A DNA stretch of 64,000 bases from JAEUMW01 sp963734295 (GTDB lineage: Bacteria > Pseudomonadota > Gammaproteobacteria > Burkholderiales > JAEUMW01), in contig CAVTGS010000012.1 in the NCBI GenBank assembly GCA_963734295.1, positions 620,001-684,000 on the forward strand. The letters run 5' to 3'. Position numbers and translations under genes: made by a program. The notes beneath the pieces were generated by a model, which had not been told where the DNA came from, ran no database searches, and worked only from the letters and a program-made list of their open reading frames with translations. Positions 25,981-35,062 of the stretch are shown here, one piece after another (the first letter of the stretch is position 1; each line of letters starts with the position of its first letter).

Positions 25981-28900
25981 TCAGTGGTTCCCAACGCTCC
26001 ATCCGCGCAAGGCGGCGTCGATCTCCGGCAGCTTGACTGTCCACTGCCCTTCGAGCGCGGTGGCGCGCAGCGCTCGCAACTCGGCGTGGAGCGCGTCGCT
26101 GCGCTCGCCGCGACCGGCCCGGGCGAGCAGCCTGCCGCAGGCGCTCATGAACTCGGCCCAGGGGAAGGGCTCTTGGCGGGTGTAATGGATGATGGCTTCG
26201 GCGTAGCGAAGCGCCGGGTCCCACTCACGCGCTGCGAGCGATGCCGTGATCGCGGCATCGTAGAAATAGAGATGTGCGTGGCTGACGCACCCCGCGGCGA
26301 GCAGCGCCTCGCCCTCGGCGAGTGCCCAGCGGCGGCGATCCGGGTCGTCGGTCGTCTGCGCGATGAAGCCGAGCACGGTCGGACCGATGTACTGGGGTCC
26401 CGTAACCCGCGTCAGCGCCCATGCGGCATCGAGGAGCTCGGCCGCCTCCGCGAATTCCCCCAGGCCATGTGCGGCAAGGCCGATCTGCGCCAGAGCCTCG
26501 GCCTCGAATCGTTGCGCACCCAGGCGCCGTGCGAGCTCCAGGGAACGCTCGGCTTCGACACGAGAGAGCGCCCATGCACCGCGCATGTGCTGGAAGGCGC
26601 TCAGGATGTCGCGCGCGAGCATTTCCGCACGCAGGTCGCCGATGCGTGCGGCGAGGTCGAGCGCGGCGTGGCAGTGCTTGGTCACCGCGTCGGGGTCGGC
26701 GAGATAGAGGTCGAGGACCGCGAGCATGGGCAGGTTGGCGAGCTCGATGCGGACGAAGCCGTGCTCGCGAGCAAGCGCGACGCAGCGCCTGAAATGCTCG
26801 TGGGCCGAGCGCATGCGCCCCTCCTGGTAGAAGGCGTCGCCCAGCCCGCCGAGCGCACGCGCCTCTGCGAGCGCCGAGCCCGCACGCCGGGCGTAGTCCA
26901 GCGCCTGCTCGTGGGCGCGTCGACACGCTTCCACGTCGCCCTGCGGAAAGTGGACGTTGCCGCGCAGGAAATGGATCTCGGCCAGCGCTTCGGCATCGTC
27001 GATCTCAACAGCCGCGGCTTCCGCCTCGGCCAACGCCGCGAGCGCCTCGCCGTAGCGATCGAGGACGCGCAGTCCAGCGGCGACACCGATGAATGCATGG
27101 CACCGCTCGCGCGCGCCGTCGGCACACTCGATCGCCTGGCGGAACGCCTCGACCGAGTCGCCCGTGCGGCCAAGCTCGCGCAGGATGTCGCCGCGCAGGC
27201 AGGCCAGGCCGTGCTGCAGCGGACGCTCATCGGCGAGGGCGAGCCCGCGCTCCGCGAGAGCGAGCGCCCGTTCGTAACGAAACTGCCCGGCCTCTGTCTT
27301 CGCGGCGCGGACGTAGGCGGCCGCAGCGCCGGGATCGCATGCCGCGTCGAGATGCTCCGCTGCGAGCGTGGCGTCGTCCCCGGCGTACCAGGTCGCCGCC
27401 TGCCGATGAAGCGCCTGGCGCTTCGACTTCAGCACCGATGCATAGACCGCCTCGTGGATCAGGGCGTGAGCAAAAAGCCAGGCGTCGCCCTCCGGGCGTA
27501 CCAGCGCCTGCTCGGTGAGCTTCGTGCACGCATACTCGGGGTCGGCGACGAGCTCGCGCAGGGCAGCGAGCGCGAACCTCTGACCGAGCACGGCAGCCGC
27601 CTGAACCGCCTGCCGGTCGACAGGATCGAGCCGGTCGAGGCGCGCCAGCACCAGGCTCTGGATCGAACCGGGCAGCGCTCCACGCTCTTGGCCTGCGCGC
27701 AACAGCTGGTCGAGGAACAAGGGATTGCCTTCCGCCCGGGCGACGCACGCTTGCACGAAACCCTGATCGTGGGCGCCGTAGTGGCTCGCCAGCAGGGCCG
27801 CCTCAGCGTCGCTCAGGGGGCCGAGGTCGATGGTGGTGAGCGCCGTCCCCCCGGTGGCGGCGCGCCAGCCGGCGCCGATTGGATCGTTCTCCGGGCGAGT
27901 GATGAGCAGCAATATGACGGGGAACGCACGCATGGCGGCCGCGAGGCGCGCCAGATGATCGAGCACCCCGGCGTCGGCCCAGTGGATGTCTTCGACGACG
28001 ATCAACCGCGGCTGCCGTGCGCTCCGCGCACGCATGAGCGCGTCGAGCAGCGCCTGCCGGCCGCCGGTGCGGGCGGTATTGTCCATCGCCTGCAGCGCGT
28101 GCTGCGCATCCGTCGTCTGCGGCAGATCCAGGAAGTCGTTCAAAAAGACCACGAGATCCTGCCCGATCCACCCCTCGGCCAGCGCTGCCTGCGCTGCGGT
28201 GTGGCGCGCCGACATCGGTGCGTCCGGTCCGAGATCGACCAGGTCGCGTACGAGCACGTCGATCGGCCCTCCAGCACCCCCGCCGAAATCGAGCACCAGC
28301 GTCTTGTGGCAGGCGAAGCCCTGCTCGCGCGCGATCCCCGCACACGCCTCGAGCAAGCGGCTCTTGCCGATGCCCGCGTCGCCGCGCACCACCACCACAT
28401 GGCCGCTGCGCCCCGCGAAGCAGTCGCGGACGATGCCCTCGAACTGGCGCAGCTCCGCTTGCCTGCCTACGAAGGGTACCGACCGGCGCTGCTCCCACGG
28501 GTCGGTCATGCGCCGAGCGCGCCACAGCTTGAGGGGTCTCGACATGGCCGGCATCGCAACTTCCGCGACCTCGTCCGCCTCGAGGCGATCGGCGAGCGCC
28601 TGCCGTACCCGGTGCGACAGCCACAGCTCGCCCGGCGCGGCTGCCTCCGCGATGCGTCCGGCAACGCTCACCGGCTCGCCGCTGACCGCCAGGCCGTCCG
28701 CGTCCTGAGTCACCACCAGCGTGCCGCTCGCGACCCCGAGGTGGACGCCGATGCCGGCCGTCCCAGACACCTCGTCGCGGATCGCGAGTGCAGCGCGCAC
28801 GGCGCGCTCCGCATCGTTGCCGTGCGCCACCGGCACACCGAAGACGGCCATGACCCGGGAGCCGACGTGGCTCAGGACGGTACCGCCGGAACGGGCCACG

Positions 28901-29841
28901 CAGGCCCCTACCCTGTCGCGCCAGGCGGAGAGCAGCGCGTGCATTTCCTCGGGGTCGGTCGTGCCCGCGCTGGCGTCGGCGAGCTCGGCGACGAGCACCG
29001 TCGCCTGACGCAGCTCCGGTCCGCCCAGCGTCGGCGTAGCTGCCTGGGAAGGCGCGGAAGCGCCGGGAACCTGCTCCGCCGCCGCGGCGAGAGAGCCAGA
29101 CACGGCCAGCGGTGGTGCGCGGCGCTCGCGCAGGATGCGTCGGTACAGATCCTCCGTCGTCGCTTCGGGCGAGATGCCCAGCTCGCGCTGCAGGATCGCC
29201 CGGCACAGCCGGTATTGCTTCAGCGCCGCGGCTTGGCGGCCCTGGCGATCGTACAGCGTCATCAGCCGGCGGTGCGCGTCCTCGCGCAGCGAATCGAGCG
29301 CGAGCAACCGGGTCGTGGTCTCCGTCGCACGCGCGAGCTGCCCGGCTCGCTCCTGGCTCTCGGCGAGCCGAGCGAGCAGCGCGAGGGCCTGTTGGCGCCA
29401 GCGCTCGCGCTCGACCGAGAGCCACTCGTCGAACGCCGGTGCGCCAGCCTGGAAGCCCTCCAGCAAGTCGCCCCGGTAGAGCGCTGCCGCCCGCTCCAGG
29501 GCAACCGTCGAACCCTCCGCGAGCGCCGCAGAGTAATCGCGCACGTCGCACGTGAAAGCAGATGGAGACAAGGCAACCGTTGCGCCGTCGACCAGCAGCA
29601 GGTCGCCGTCGAGGCACTTGCGCAGGCCGGACAACGCCTGCCGCAGGCTCGTCCTGGCTTGCTCCTCGCCGCTCTCTCCCCACAGCAGGTCGGCGAGCTT
29701 GCCCCGCGGCTGCGGCCGCGCGCCGGACACGGCGAGGTATGCGATGAGCGCCCGCGCCTTGCGTCCTGGCAACACGATCTCCTCCGCCGCGTCAGCGATG
29801 AGAGCAAAGCCGCCGAAGAGTTCGAGACGCAGCCTAGCCAC
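25981..29841 (-). CDS. Large BTAD / pseudo-cyclase / AAA ATPase / TPR transcriptional regulator
   Basis: An intact 1286-aa regulator. In order it has an OmpR-like winged helix (residues 1-95), a BTAD helical domain (~100-255), and a class III cyclase-like domain (~285-430). A STAND/AAA ATPase module (~455-800) has Walker A GDAGIGKS near 490, and TPR-like repeats run to the end. The N-terminal half resembles SARP-type activators. The cyclase domain lacks the metal aspartates: VAELADAS replaces FxDIxGFT, and HVGSRVMAVFG replaces GDAVMAVFG. It is therefore probably a binding or sensing domain. The start is GTG at 29841. It is divergent from the TPR gene at 29968, and direct repeats in the gap suggest it regulates itself or that gene. 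Confidence 0.85.
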   Translation of the reverse strand: MARLRLELFGGFALIADAAEEIVLPGRKARALIAYLAVSGARPQPRGKLADLLWGESGEEQARTSLRQALSGLRKCLDGDLLLVDGATVALSPSAFTCDVRDYSAALAEGSTVALERAAALYRGDLLEGFQAGAPAFDEWLSVERERWRQQALALLARLAESQERAGQLARATETTTRLLALDSLREDAHRRLMTLYDRQGRQAAALKQYRLCRAILQRELGISPEATTEDLYRRILRERRAPPLAVSGSLAAAAEQVPGASAPSQAATPTLGGPELRQATVLVAELADASAGTTDPEEMHALLSAWRDRVGACVARSGGTVLSHVGSRVMAVFGVPVAHGNDAERAVRAALAIRDEVSGTAGIGVHLGVASGTLVVTQDADGLAVSGEPVSVAGRIAEAAAPGELWLSHRVRQALADRLEADEVAEVAMPAMSRPLKLWRARRMTDPWEQRRSVPFVGRQAELRQFEGIVRDCFAGRSGHVVVVRGDAGIGKSRLLEACAGIAREQGFACHKTLVLDFGGGAGGPIDVLVRDLVDLGPDAPMSARHTAAQAALAEGWIGQDLVVFLNDFLDLPQTTDAQHALQAMDNTARTGGRQALLDALMRARSARQPRLIVVEDIHWADAGVLDHLARLAAAMRAFPVILLLITRPENDPIGAGWRAATGGTALTTIDLGPLSDAEAALLASHYGAHDQGFVQACVARAEGNPLFLDQLLRAGQERGALPGSIQSLVLARLDRLDPVDRQAVQAAAVLGQRFALAALRELVADPEYACTKLTEQALVRPEGDAWLFAHALIHEAVYASVLKSKRQALHRQAATWYAGDDATLAAEHLDAACDPGAAAAYVRAAKTEAGQFRYERALALAERGLALADERPLQHGLACLRGDILRELGRTGDSVEAFRQAIECADGARERCHAFIGVAAGLRVLDRYGEALAALAEAEAAAVEIDDAEALAEIHFLRGNVHFPQGDVEACRRAHEQALDYARRAGSALAEARALGGLGDAFYQEGRMRSAHEHFRRCVALAREHGFVRIELANLPMLAVLDLYLADPDAVTKHCHAALDLAARIGDLRAEMLARDILSAFQHMRGAWALSRVEAERSLELARRLGAQRFEAEALAQIGLAAHGLGEFAEAAELLDAAWALTRVTGPQYIGPTVLGFIAQTTDDPDRRRWALAEGEALLAAGCVSHAHLYFYDAAITASLAAREWDPALRYAEAIIHYTRQEPFPWAEFMSACGRLLARAGRGERSDALHAELRALRATALEGQWTVKLPEIDAALRGWSVGNH

Positions 29842-29855
29842 GGACAGTTGCCACT

Positions 29856-29873
29856 TTCACGCTTTCTTCACGC
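29856..29873. promoter_or_regulatory. 11-bp-period direct repeats, candidate SARP-like operator
   Basis: TTCACGC occurs at 29856-29862 and again at 29867-29873, separated by four bases. A weaker CTCACGG follows at 29879-29885. Heptamers repeated every 11 bp are the classic binding pattern of SARP/OmpR-type winged-helix activators. They lie between the large BTAD regulator (start 29841) and the divergent TPR gene (start 29968). Confidence 0.45.
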
Positions 29874-29967
29874 TGGTGCTCACGGCAGCTTGACGGCACC
29901 TGCCTACGATGCATCCGGAAATAACAAGACACGATCCAAATGACCCATCGAACGAGAGGACTCTGCC

Positions 29968-31344
29968 ATGACACTCACCGACTGCCGGGACAACCCCGTC
30001 TCCACCCATAATCGTACCGCCGTCGAACGGCTCGAAGCGGCAACCGAGCTCTTGCACGGCTATTTCGGCGACCCGCTCGGCGCGATCGACCGCGCGCTCG
30101 CCGAAGATCCGGAGTTCGTGATGGGCCACGCGTTTCGCGCGGGCCTCCTGATCACCGCTGCCGACGGCGCGGTGAAGCCCCTGCTTCGCGAAAGCGTCGA
30201 GGCGGGCGCAGCGCTGGCCCACCGCGCGAACGATCGCGAGCGCCGCCACCTCGCTGCGGCACGCGCCTGGCTCGATGGCGATTTTGCCGGTTCGATCCAG
30301 CGCTACGGCGACATCGTCGTCGCACTATCCGCGCGACAGCTTTGCGCTGCAGGTCGCCCACATCGGCGATTTCCTGCTCGGCCATTCGACCATGCTGCGG
30401 GATCGTGTCGCCCAGGTGCTGCCCGCCTGGGACGAAAACGTCCCCGGGTACGGCTATGTGCTTGGCATGCACGCGTTCGGCCTCGAGGAAACCAACCTCT
30501 TCGGTGCCGCGGAAGAGACCGGTCGCCGCGCCCTGGCCATCGATCCGCGCGACCCCTGGGCGATTCACGCGGTGGCGCACGTGATGGAGATGCAGGGGCG
30601 GCAGGAAGACGGTATCGCGTGGCTCGCGTCGCGCACCCGCGACTGGGCGGAAGACAACATGTTCGCCGTGCACAATTGGTGGCACCTCGCGCTGTTCCAT
30701 CTCGACCTCGGCCAGATCGAGCGGGTGCTCGAATTGTACGACACGCATATCCGCGGCAACCGTTCCGACGTGGTGCTGGACCTGATCGACGCCTCGGCGA
30801 TGCTGTGGCGGTTGCACCTGCGCGGCGTCGACGTGGGCGGACGCTGGGCCGAGATCGCCGACACTTGGGAGCGTCGGGGCGGCGACGGCTACTATGCCTT
30901 CAACGACGTGCACGCCCTGATGGCCTTCGTGGCGGAGGAGCGGCACGAGCGCCATCGACCACATGCTCGACGCAGTTGCGTACGGCGGCCCGCGGCAGCG
31001 GCACCAACGCCATGATGTCGCGCGAGGTCGGTCTGCCGGTCGCCGAGGCGCTGGTCGCGTTCGGTCGCGGCGACTACAGTCGGGTCATCGAATCGCTCAT
31101 GCCGGTGCGCCACATCGCCCAGCGTTTCGGTGGCAGCAACGCCCAGCGCGACCTTCTGCATCTCACGCTGCTGGAGGCCGCGCTCCGCAGCGGGCGGACC
31201 GAGCTGGCCCGTGCGCTCGCGGCGGAGCGCACGGCGCTCAAGCCGGCAAGCCCGACTGCGCGCAGGCTGATGGCACGCGCTCTTGAACTTGGCGGAGCAA
31301 GCGACGCCGCCTGGGCTCGCCCGAGTAGCGCGATGGCGGCTTGA
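29968..31344 (+). CDS. TPR protein, TTC38-like (three frame breaks)
   Basis: After removing extra bases near 30317, 30950 and 30972 the gene reads as about 457 aa. It matches the soluble tetratricopeptide family related to TTC38 (AVERLEAATELLHGYFGDPLGAIDRAL ... DPWAIHAVAHVMEMQGRQEDGIAWL ... NWWHLALFHLDLGQIERVLELYD). These proteins have alpha-solenoid repeats and no known catalytic role. The three insertions cancel, so start and stop share one frame. It is divergent from the large BTAD regulator and probably its target. The best start is ATG at 29968, preceded by GAGAGGA nine bases upstream. Confidence 0.68.
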   Translation: MTLTDCRDNPVSTHNRTAVERLEAATELLHGYFGDPLGAIDRALAEDPEFVMGHAFRAGLLITAADGAVKPLLRESVEAGAALAHRANDRERRHLAAARAWLDGDFAGSIQRYGDIVVALSARQLCAAGRPHRRFPARPFDHAAGSCRPGAARLGRKRPRVRLCAWHARVRPRGNQPLRCRGRDRSPRPGHRSARPLGDSRGGARDGDAGAAGRRYRVARVAHPRLGGRQHVRRAQLVAPRAVPSRPRPDRAGARIVRHAYPRQPFRRGAGPDRRLGDAVAVAPARRRRGRTLGRDRRHLGASGRRRLLCLQRRARPDGLRGGGAARAPSTTCSTQLRTAARGSGTNAMMSREVGLPVAEALVAFGRGDYSRVIESLMPVRHIAQRFGGSNAQRDLLHLTLLEAALRSGRTELARALAAERTALKPASPTARRLMARALELGGASDAAWARPSSAMAA

Positions 31345-31355
31345 GGACAGCGCGT

Positions 31356-32021
31356 TCAGCGAGCCTGACCGAAGAAGCCCGGCACGATCTGCGGTACGGG
31401 AAACGTCATGCGGAAATCCCGTACCGCGATCACCGCAATGGGCTTCATCCGTGCGATATCGGGGAAGCACGCTGCTGCCGCGTGTACGTCGCGTGCGCGG
31501 CACAGTCGGCCCGTACCGACAGCTTTGGGACGAGTGATCAGCAGATCGCCGCGCCTCTCCTGCCCCACGGCGAGCGGCAGCAGCGCCGAGACGAAGGGGA
31601 AGCGTGGACCGAAGGGTGCAAGCCGCGCGGTGAAGATCTCGCGTCCTTCGAGGTTAACGCCGAAGCGCTCGCTGCCGTCCGCAGCCTGCACGCGCTCGAC
31701 GGCTGCCAGCTGCTTCGGGATCCCCCAGTTCTCGATGCCGTTCGCCACGCTGTCGGCGGTGCTTACGTAGATCTTCGAGATCGAGAAGACGCTGCGGCCG
31801 GCGAGCTTCATCCGGCCGGGCATGAACAGTAGTTCGCGGTACGGGCCGACGTCGCTCTGGCGATAGTCGATCAGCATGACAGCGCCCAGCGTCGAGCCCA
31901 GCGCAGTTCTTTGCCAGTCGGCCAGGAAGCCGCTACGCTCGACGAACGCGCGCGGAAACCTGAACAGCCAGATGTAGCCGTCGCCGGTAAGGTGCCAGGG
32001 AGGAGGAGCCAAAATCACCAT
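31356..32021 (-). CDS. Acetoacetate decarboxylase-like protein
   Basis: A 221-aa member of the acetoacetate decarboxylase superfamily. The start MVILAPPPWHLTGDGY and the central ENWGIPKQLAAVER match the region around the Schiff-base lysine of ADC. Family members include decarboxylases and enzymes acting on keto acids or lactone-like substrates, so the reaction is not fixed. ATG at 32021. It is convergent with the TPR gene and lies downstream of the heme peroxidase in the same direction. The first ~12 codons plus the upstream ~60 bp also occur, decayed, at 34397-34540, showing that this gene was once duplicated. Confidence 0.75.
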   Translation of the reverse strand: MVILAPPPWHLTGDGYIWLFRFPRAFVERSGFLADWQRTALGSTLGAVMLIDYRQSDVGPYRELLFMPGRMKLAGRSVFSISKIYVSTADSVANGIENWGIPKQLAAVERVQAADGSERFGVNLEGREIFTARLAPFGPRFPFVSALLPLAVGQERRGDLLITRPKAVGTGRLCRARDVHAAAACFPDIARMKPIAVIAVRDFRMTFPVPQIVPGFFGQAR

Positions 32022-32170
32022 CGAATCTTCCGCGCGTCCTCGTAATGGGGACTGCTGCGACTTGGACGACGCTCCTTGCGGCGTAGCCCCCGGTGGTGAT
32101 CGTAGTCGAACTCGAGCTGCGGCACGACGTGCCGTGCGAGGCCCGCCTGCGCATCCAGTTTGCGGCACCG
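31993..32170 (-). repeat. Copy 1 of a duplicated methyltransferase-to-decarboxylase segment
   Basis: Positions 31993-32073 match 34461-34540 (decarboxylase start region), and 32091-32170 match 34981-35062 (methyltransferase middle). In this copy about 435 bp between the two parts has been lost. Both matches are in the same orientation, with scattered substitutions. Confidence 0.7.
32091..32170 (-). pseudogene. Methyltransferase remnant (partial copy of 34602-35261)
   Basis: The minus strand reads CRKLDAQAGLARHVVPQLEF and DYDHHRG, parallel to CRKLVAKAGLARHVVPKLES and IYDHHGG in the intact gene at 34.6-35.3 kb. Only this ~27-codon piece survives. The adjoining 32171-32371 contains an open stretch (GLVWFQDTCDSALAELFYGT) that I do not recognise and that has no start. 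Confidence 0.65.
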
Positions 32171-32371
32171 CCCGCCATACCTGCTGGAAGGCGGCAGCAG
32201 GTTGCCACTGTGAGCGCAGCGCGGCGTAGAACGTGCCGTAGAACAGCTCGGCCAGTGCGGAATCGCAGGTATCCTGGAACCAGACCAGACCCCGCGGTCG
32301 AAGCCGGCAGCCTCGATCGACCAGCCGAGGATCGCGTCCTGGATGCCGTTGCTCGCGGTAGCGCAGCTTTG

Positions 32372-34300
32372 CTACGCCGGGGCGGAGGAACGACCGACTC
32401 CGCCGCTTCGGGTCGATTGCCACGGCGCGAAGGGATTCGCCACATCCCTGACGGCGGGCTCGAGGTTGGGATGATGGCGGAGAATGACTTCCGTCATCCC
32501 CGTGTTGCGAATCCATTCGAGGCCGGCCCGGGTGTATACGTCTTCGGTGTAGTCGCTGGTGAAGTAGCGATCGCTTTTCAGGCGGCGTGACGCCATCAGG
32601 ATGAAGATGCGGAAGGCCGTGTCGCTGAAACCGAATCCGGCCGGAAGCGGTTCGCAGAACATGCCGACCAGCGTGTCGACGGCTTCCAGGTCGCCGCCAT
32701 AGAGCGCTTCCAGCTCACCCGCGAGGTCTGGTCGTACGCCGGCGAGCTCGTGCCAGGACGTCACCGGTTTCTTGCGGAGCTGTCGCCGGAACTCGTTGTA
32801 GCGGGGCACACCGCGCTCCCGGTCGCGCAGAATGTCCACCGCGGCCAGATCGAGCACCTGCACCTGCCCGGTCTTGGCATCGGGTGGCAGCGTAAGCTCT
32901 CGCAGGAACCCGGGATAATTCCTGATGGTGATTGCACCTGGATGCGCGATACCGAAACTGTAGATCGCGTCGTCCATGGTGGCGCCGTCCGCGAGCGGTG
33001 CCCGCGACTTCTCGAACGCTATGTCCGGGAGCGGATACGACTTGATCGCATCACCGGTGACGTACCGCCTGATCTCCACGGCATCGGGCATCAGAGGATG
33101 CAGCCGATACACGGTGGTGAATTCTTCGGTGAGGCAGTAGGGAGCGCCGTGATGATCGGTCCCCGAGAGCGGTGCGCCGGTGAGCACCTCCTTGACAAAG
33201 TTGTCGGGAAGAAAACCCGCGATCTTGCGGGCGAGCCCCTCCCCGAACCAGTGTCCGAGCAGCCCCATCCAGTTGGCCTCCAGCCCAGGCTTGATCGCCG
33301 GGTGTCCGAGAATCCCCGGGGTCCATTCCACAGTGTGGATCTTGGCCATGACCGCGCAGTTGACCAGCCTCGCCTTCTCGAAGATCTGATCGTCGGTGAG
33401 TCCCGGAACATGCGCCGCCAGATGCTGGCAGATTGCGTTGTGCTCCTTGACAAACAAGGTATGCAGGATCTCCAGCCCGAGCCATGAGTTGGACGTGAAC
33501 CCACTCACGACTCCATCGCTGGCCAGGAAAGGCAAGAGTCCTTCGCCGGTCAGGTAAAGGCGGCCCGCGGGACAGACTCGGCCGGTGCCCGGATCGCTGC
33601 GCAGACTTAGCGTTTCGGCGTCGGTCTCGCCGTAAACCTGGGATCCGTCCCACCACTGCGGGTTCTTGTTGCGATAGGCCGGATAGGCCCCGTCGAGAGG
33701 CGTCAACTGATCGGAATCGGGTTTGGTCCTGGGCACCACCATTTCGTTCATCGGCCAGTCGCCAGCGCGAGGCAGTCGGAAGCTCTTGCCGGCGTCGAGA
33801 TCCTCGTTCTCGTGGGCGAACCAGTCGTGGACCTGAAACTGGATCCAGGCGGCCGCGAGAAGATTCAAGCTGGTAGCAGGAATGAACTTCTCCCGAGCCA
33901 TCAGCTTCTGGCTCACGAGGAGCGGATCCGGCGTCAGCAGCTTCGATACTTCCGTCGCCGTCATAGTGCGCGGCACATTGCGCCCGAAACGCGAGCCGCG
34001 GCAGCCCATGGCCGGATACCGAAGATCGTTCCGTGTCCCGTTCGGCGCACGCATGATCAGCGCTGCCGGCATGGCATGAAACGGGCAGCCGGGCTTCGGG
34101 CGCGAGAGATCGCCGTCCGTATCGTGGAGATTGTGCCGCCGCAACTCCACACGCAGTGCCGCTAGATTGGCGACGCCCAGCCACTTGGGGAGGCAGTGCC
34201 AGTCGACATACCGGTTGACGAGGCGGAAGGTGCGAACCAACAGTCCGTCGAATAACCTGGCGAGGATGCCGCTTTCCGGGGAGTAGACTTGCTCGCTCAT
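32372..34300 (-). CDS. Animal-type heme peroxidase, fatty-acid alpha-dioxygenase-like
   Basis: A 642-aa intact heme enzyme of the peroxidase-cyclooxygenase superfamily. The distal histidine H158 lies in WIQFQVHDWFAHE. The segment EEFTTVYRLHPLMPD supplies tyrosine Y398 and proximal histidine H401. Plant alpha-dioxygenases have the same three residues with matching spacing (Tyr and His three apart). Those enzymes oxygenate fatty acids at C2 to 2-hydroperoxides, which lose CO2 to give shortened aldehydes. By analogy this protein probably makes oxylipins or odd-chain aldehydes. No signal peptide is visible. It lies between a methyltransferase and an acetoacetate decarboxylase-like gene, all in one direction, flanked by duplicated fragments of both. 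Confidence 0.85.
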   Translation of the reverse strand: MSEQVYSPESGILARLFDGLLVRTFRLVNRYVDWHCLPKWLGVANLAALRVELRRHNLHDTDGDLSRPKPGCPFHAMPAALIMRAPNGTRNDLRYPAMGCRGSRFGRNVPRTMTATEVSKLLTPDPLLVSQKLMAREKFIPATSLNLLAAAWIQFQVHDWFAHENEDLDAGKSFRLPRAGDWPMNEMVVPRTKPDSDQLTPLDGAYPAYRNKNPQWWDGSQVYGETDAETLSLRSDPGTGRVCPAGRLYLTGEGLLPFLASDGVVSGFTSNSWLGLEILHTLFVKEHNAICQHLAAHVPGLTDDQIFEKARLVNCAVMAKIHTVEWTPGILGHPAIKPGLEANWMGLLGHWFGEGLARKIAGFLPDNFVKEVLTGAPLSGTDHHGAPYCLTEEFTTVYRLHPLMPDAVEIRRYVTGDAIKSYPLPDIAFEKSRAPLADGATMDDAIYSFGIAHPGAITIRNYPGFLRELTLPPDAKTGQVQVLDLAAVDILRDRERGVPRYNEFRRQLRKKPVTSWHELAGVRPDLAGELEALYGGDLEAVDTLVGMFCEPLPAGFGFSDTAFRIFILMASRRLKSDRYFTSDYTEDVYTRAGLEWIRNTGMTEVILRHHPNLEPAVRDVANPFAPWQSTRSGGVGRSSAPA

Positions 34301-34396
34301 TTTGATTCAACGCTCGATAAGGTGGATGTTGCGGGCAGTGCATTCGAAGGGTCATCCCGCGTATCCAATTATCGGCATGCGCGCGCACTGGCGAAA

Positions 34397-34489
34397 TCAG
34401 ACGGAAGGACTAGGCCGCCTTGAGCACCATCGTGAGCGGTGGTCCGCGGCGGCCCCTGAGTGCCAGGGGGGCGGAGTCAAGGTCACCAT
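34397..34489 (-). pseudogene. Decarboxylase N-terminal stub (copy of 32021 start)
   Basis: An ATG at 34489 opens MVTLTPPPWHSG, matching MVILAPPPWH of the intact decarboxylase-like gene. It then diverges and stops after 30 codons. The ~50 bp upstream are also alike. It is the other half of the duplicated module, cut down to its start. Confidence 0.65.
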
Positions 34490-35062
34490 CGAATGCTTCC
34501 GCGCGTCCCCGTAATGTGGGCTGCTGCGACTTGGACGACGCTTATTGCCGCCGCCGATCAAACGCCTCGAGTCTGCTCGTAGTGGGGGAGACGAGCGGAA
34601 CTCAAGCCACCGCGGCCTCCGGCTCGACAGCTTCATGCACGTGCTCGTCGACGGTGCGCACCGGGCGAGTGGCCATCGCGAGACAGAAGCGCAGGTCGCG
34701 GCCCCCACCGAGGTTTCGCCACTCGTGCAGTTGCAAACCGGCCCGACGCACCACTTCGACCAGCTCGTGCTCGTACGTCACGCGCCCGAAGTGAATGGTG
34801 GTCACGCGGTGCAGCATGGGCTTCACCTTCTCCATCACCGGAGCCCGCTTCGTGTGAATGGTCTGCGTGAAGTAGAACCGCCCGTTAGGGGAGAGCATGT
34901 GCGCGGCGTGGCGCAGCGCGCCCACCGGATCAGGCAGCAGCATGAAGCTCGCGCTGAAATAGACCGCGTCGTAGGGTCCGCCGTGGTGATCGTAGATAGA
35001 CTCGAGCTTTGGCACGACGTGTCGCGCGAGGCCGGCCTTTGCAACCAGTTTGCGGCACCGCC
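34461..35062 (-). repeat. Copy 2 of the duplicated methyltransferase-to-decarboxylase segment
   Basis: Contains the two blocks 34461-34540 and 34981-35062 that pair with 31993-32073 and 32091-32170. In this copy the methyltransferase is complete and the decarboxylase is lost. Confidence 0.7.

Noticed and set aside
25933..29943. A 1336-codon open frame on the plus strand opposite the large regulator
   Set aside because: It is arginine- and proline-rich without any family pattern, while the minus strand has clear BTAD, AAA and TPR domains. Long antisense frames are common in GC-rich DNA.
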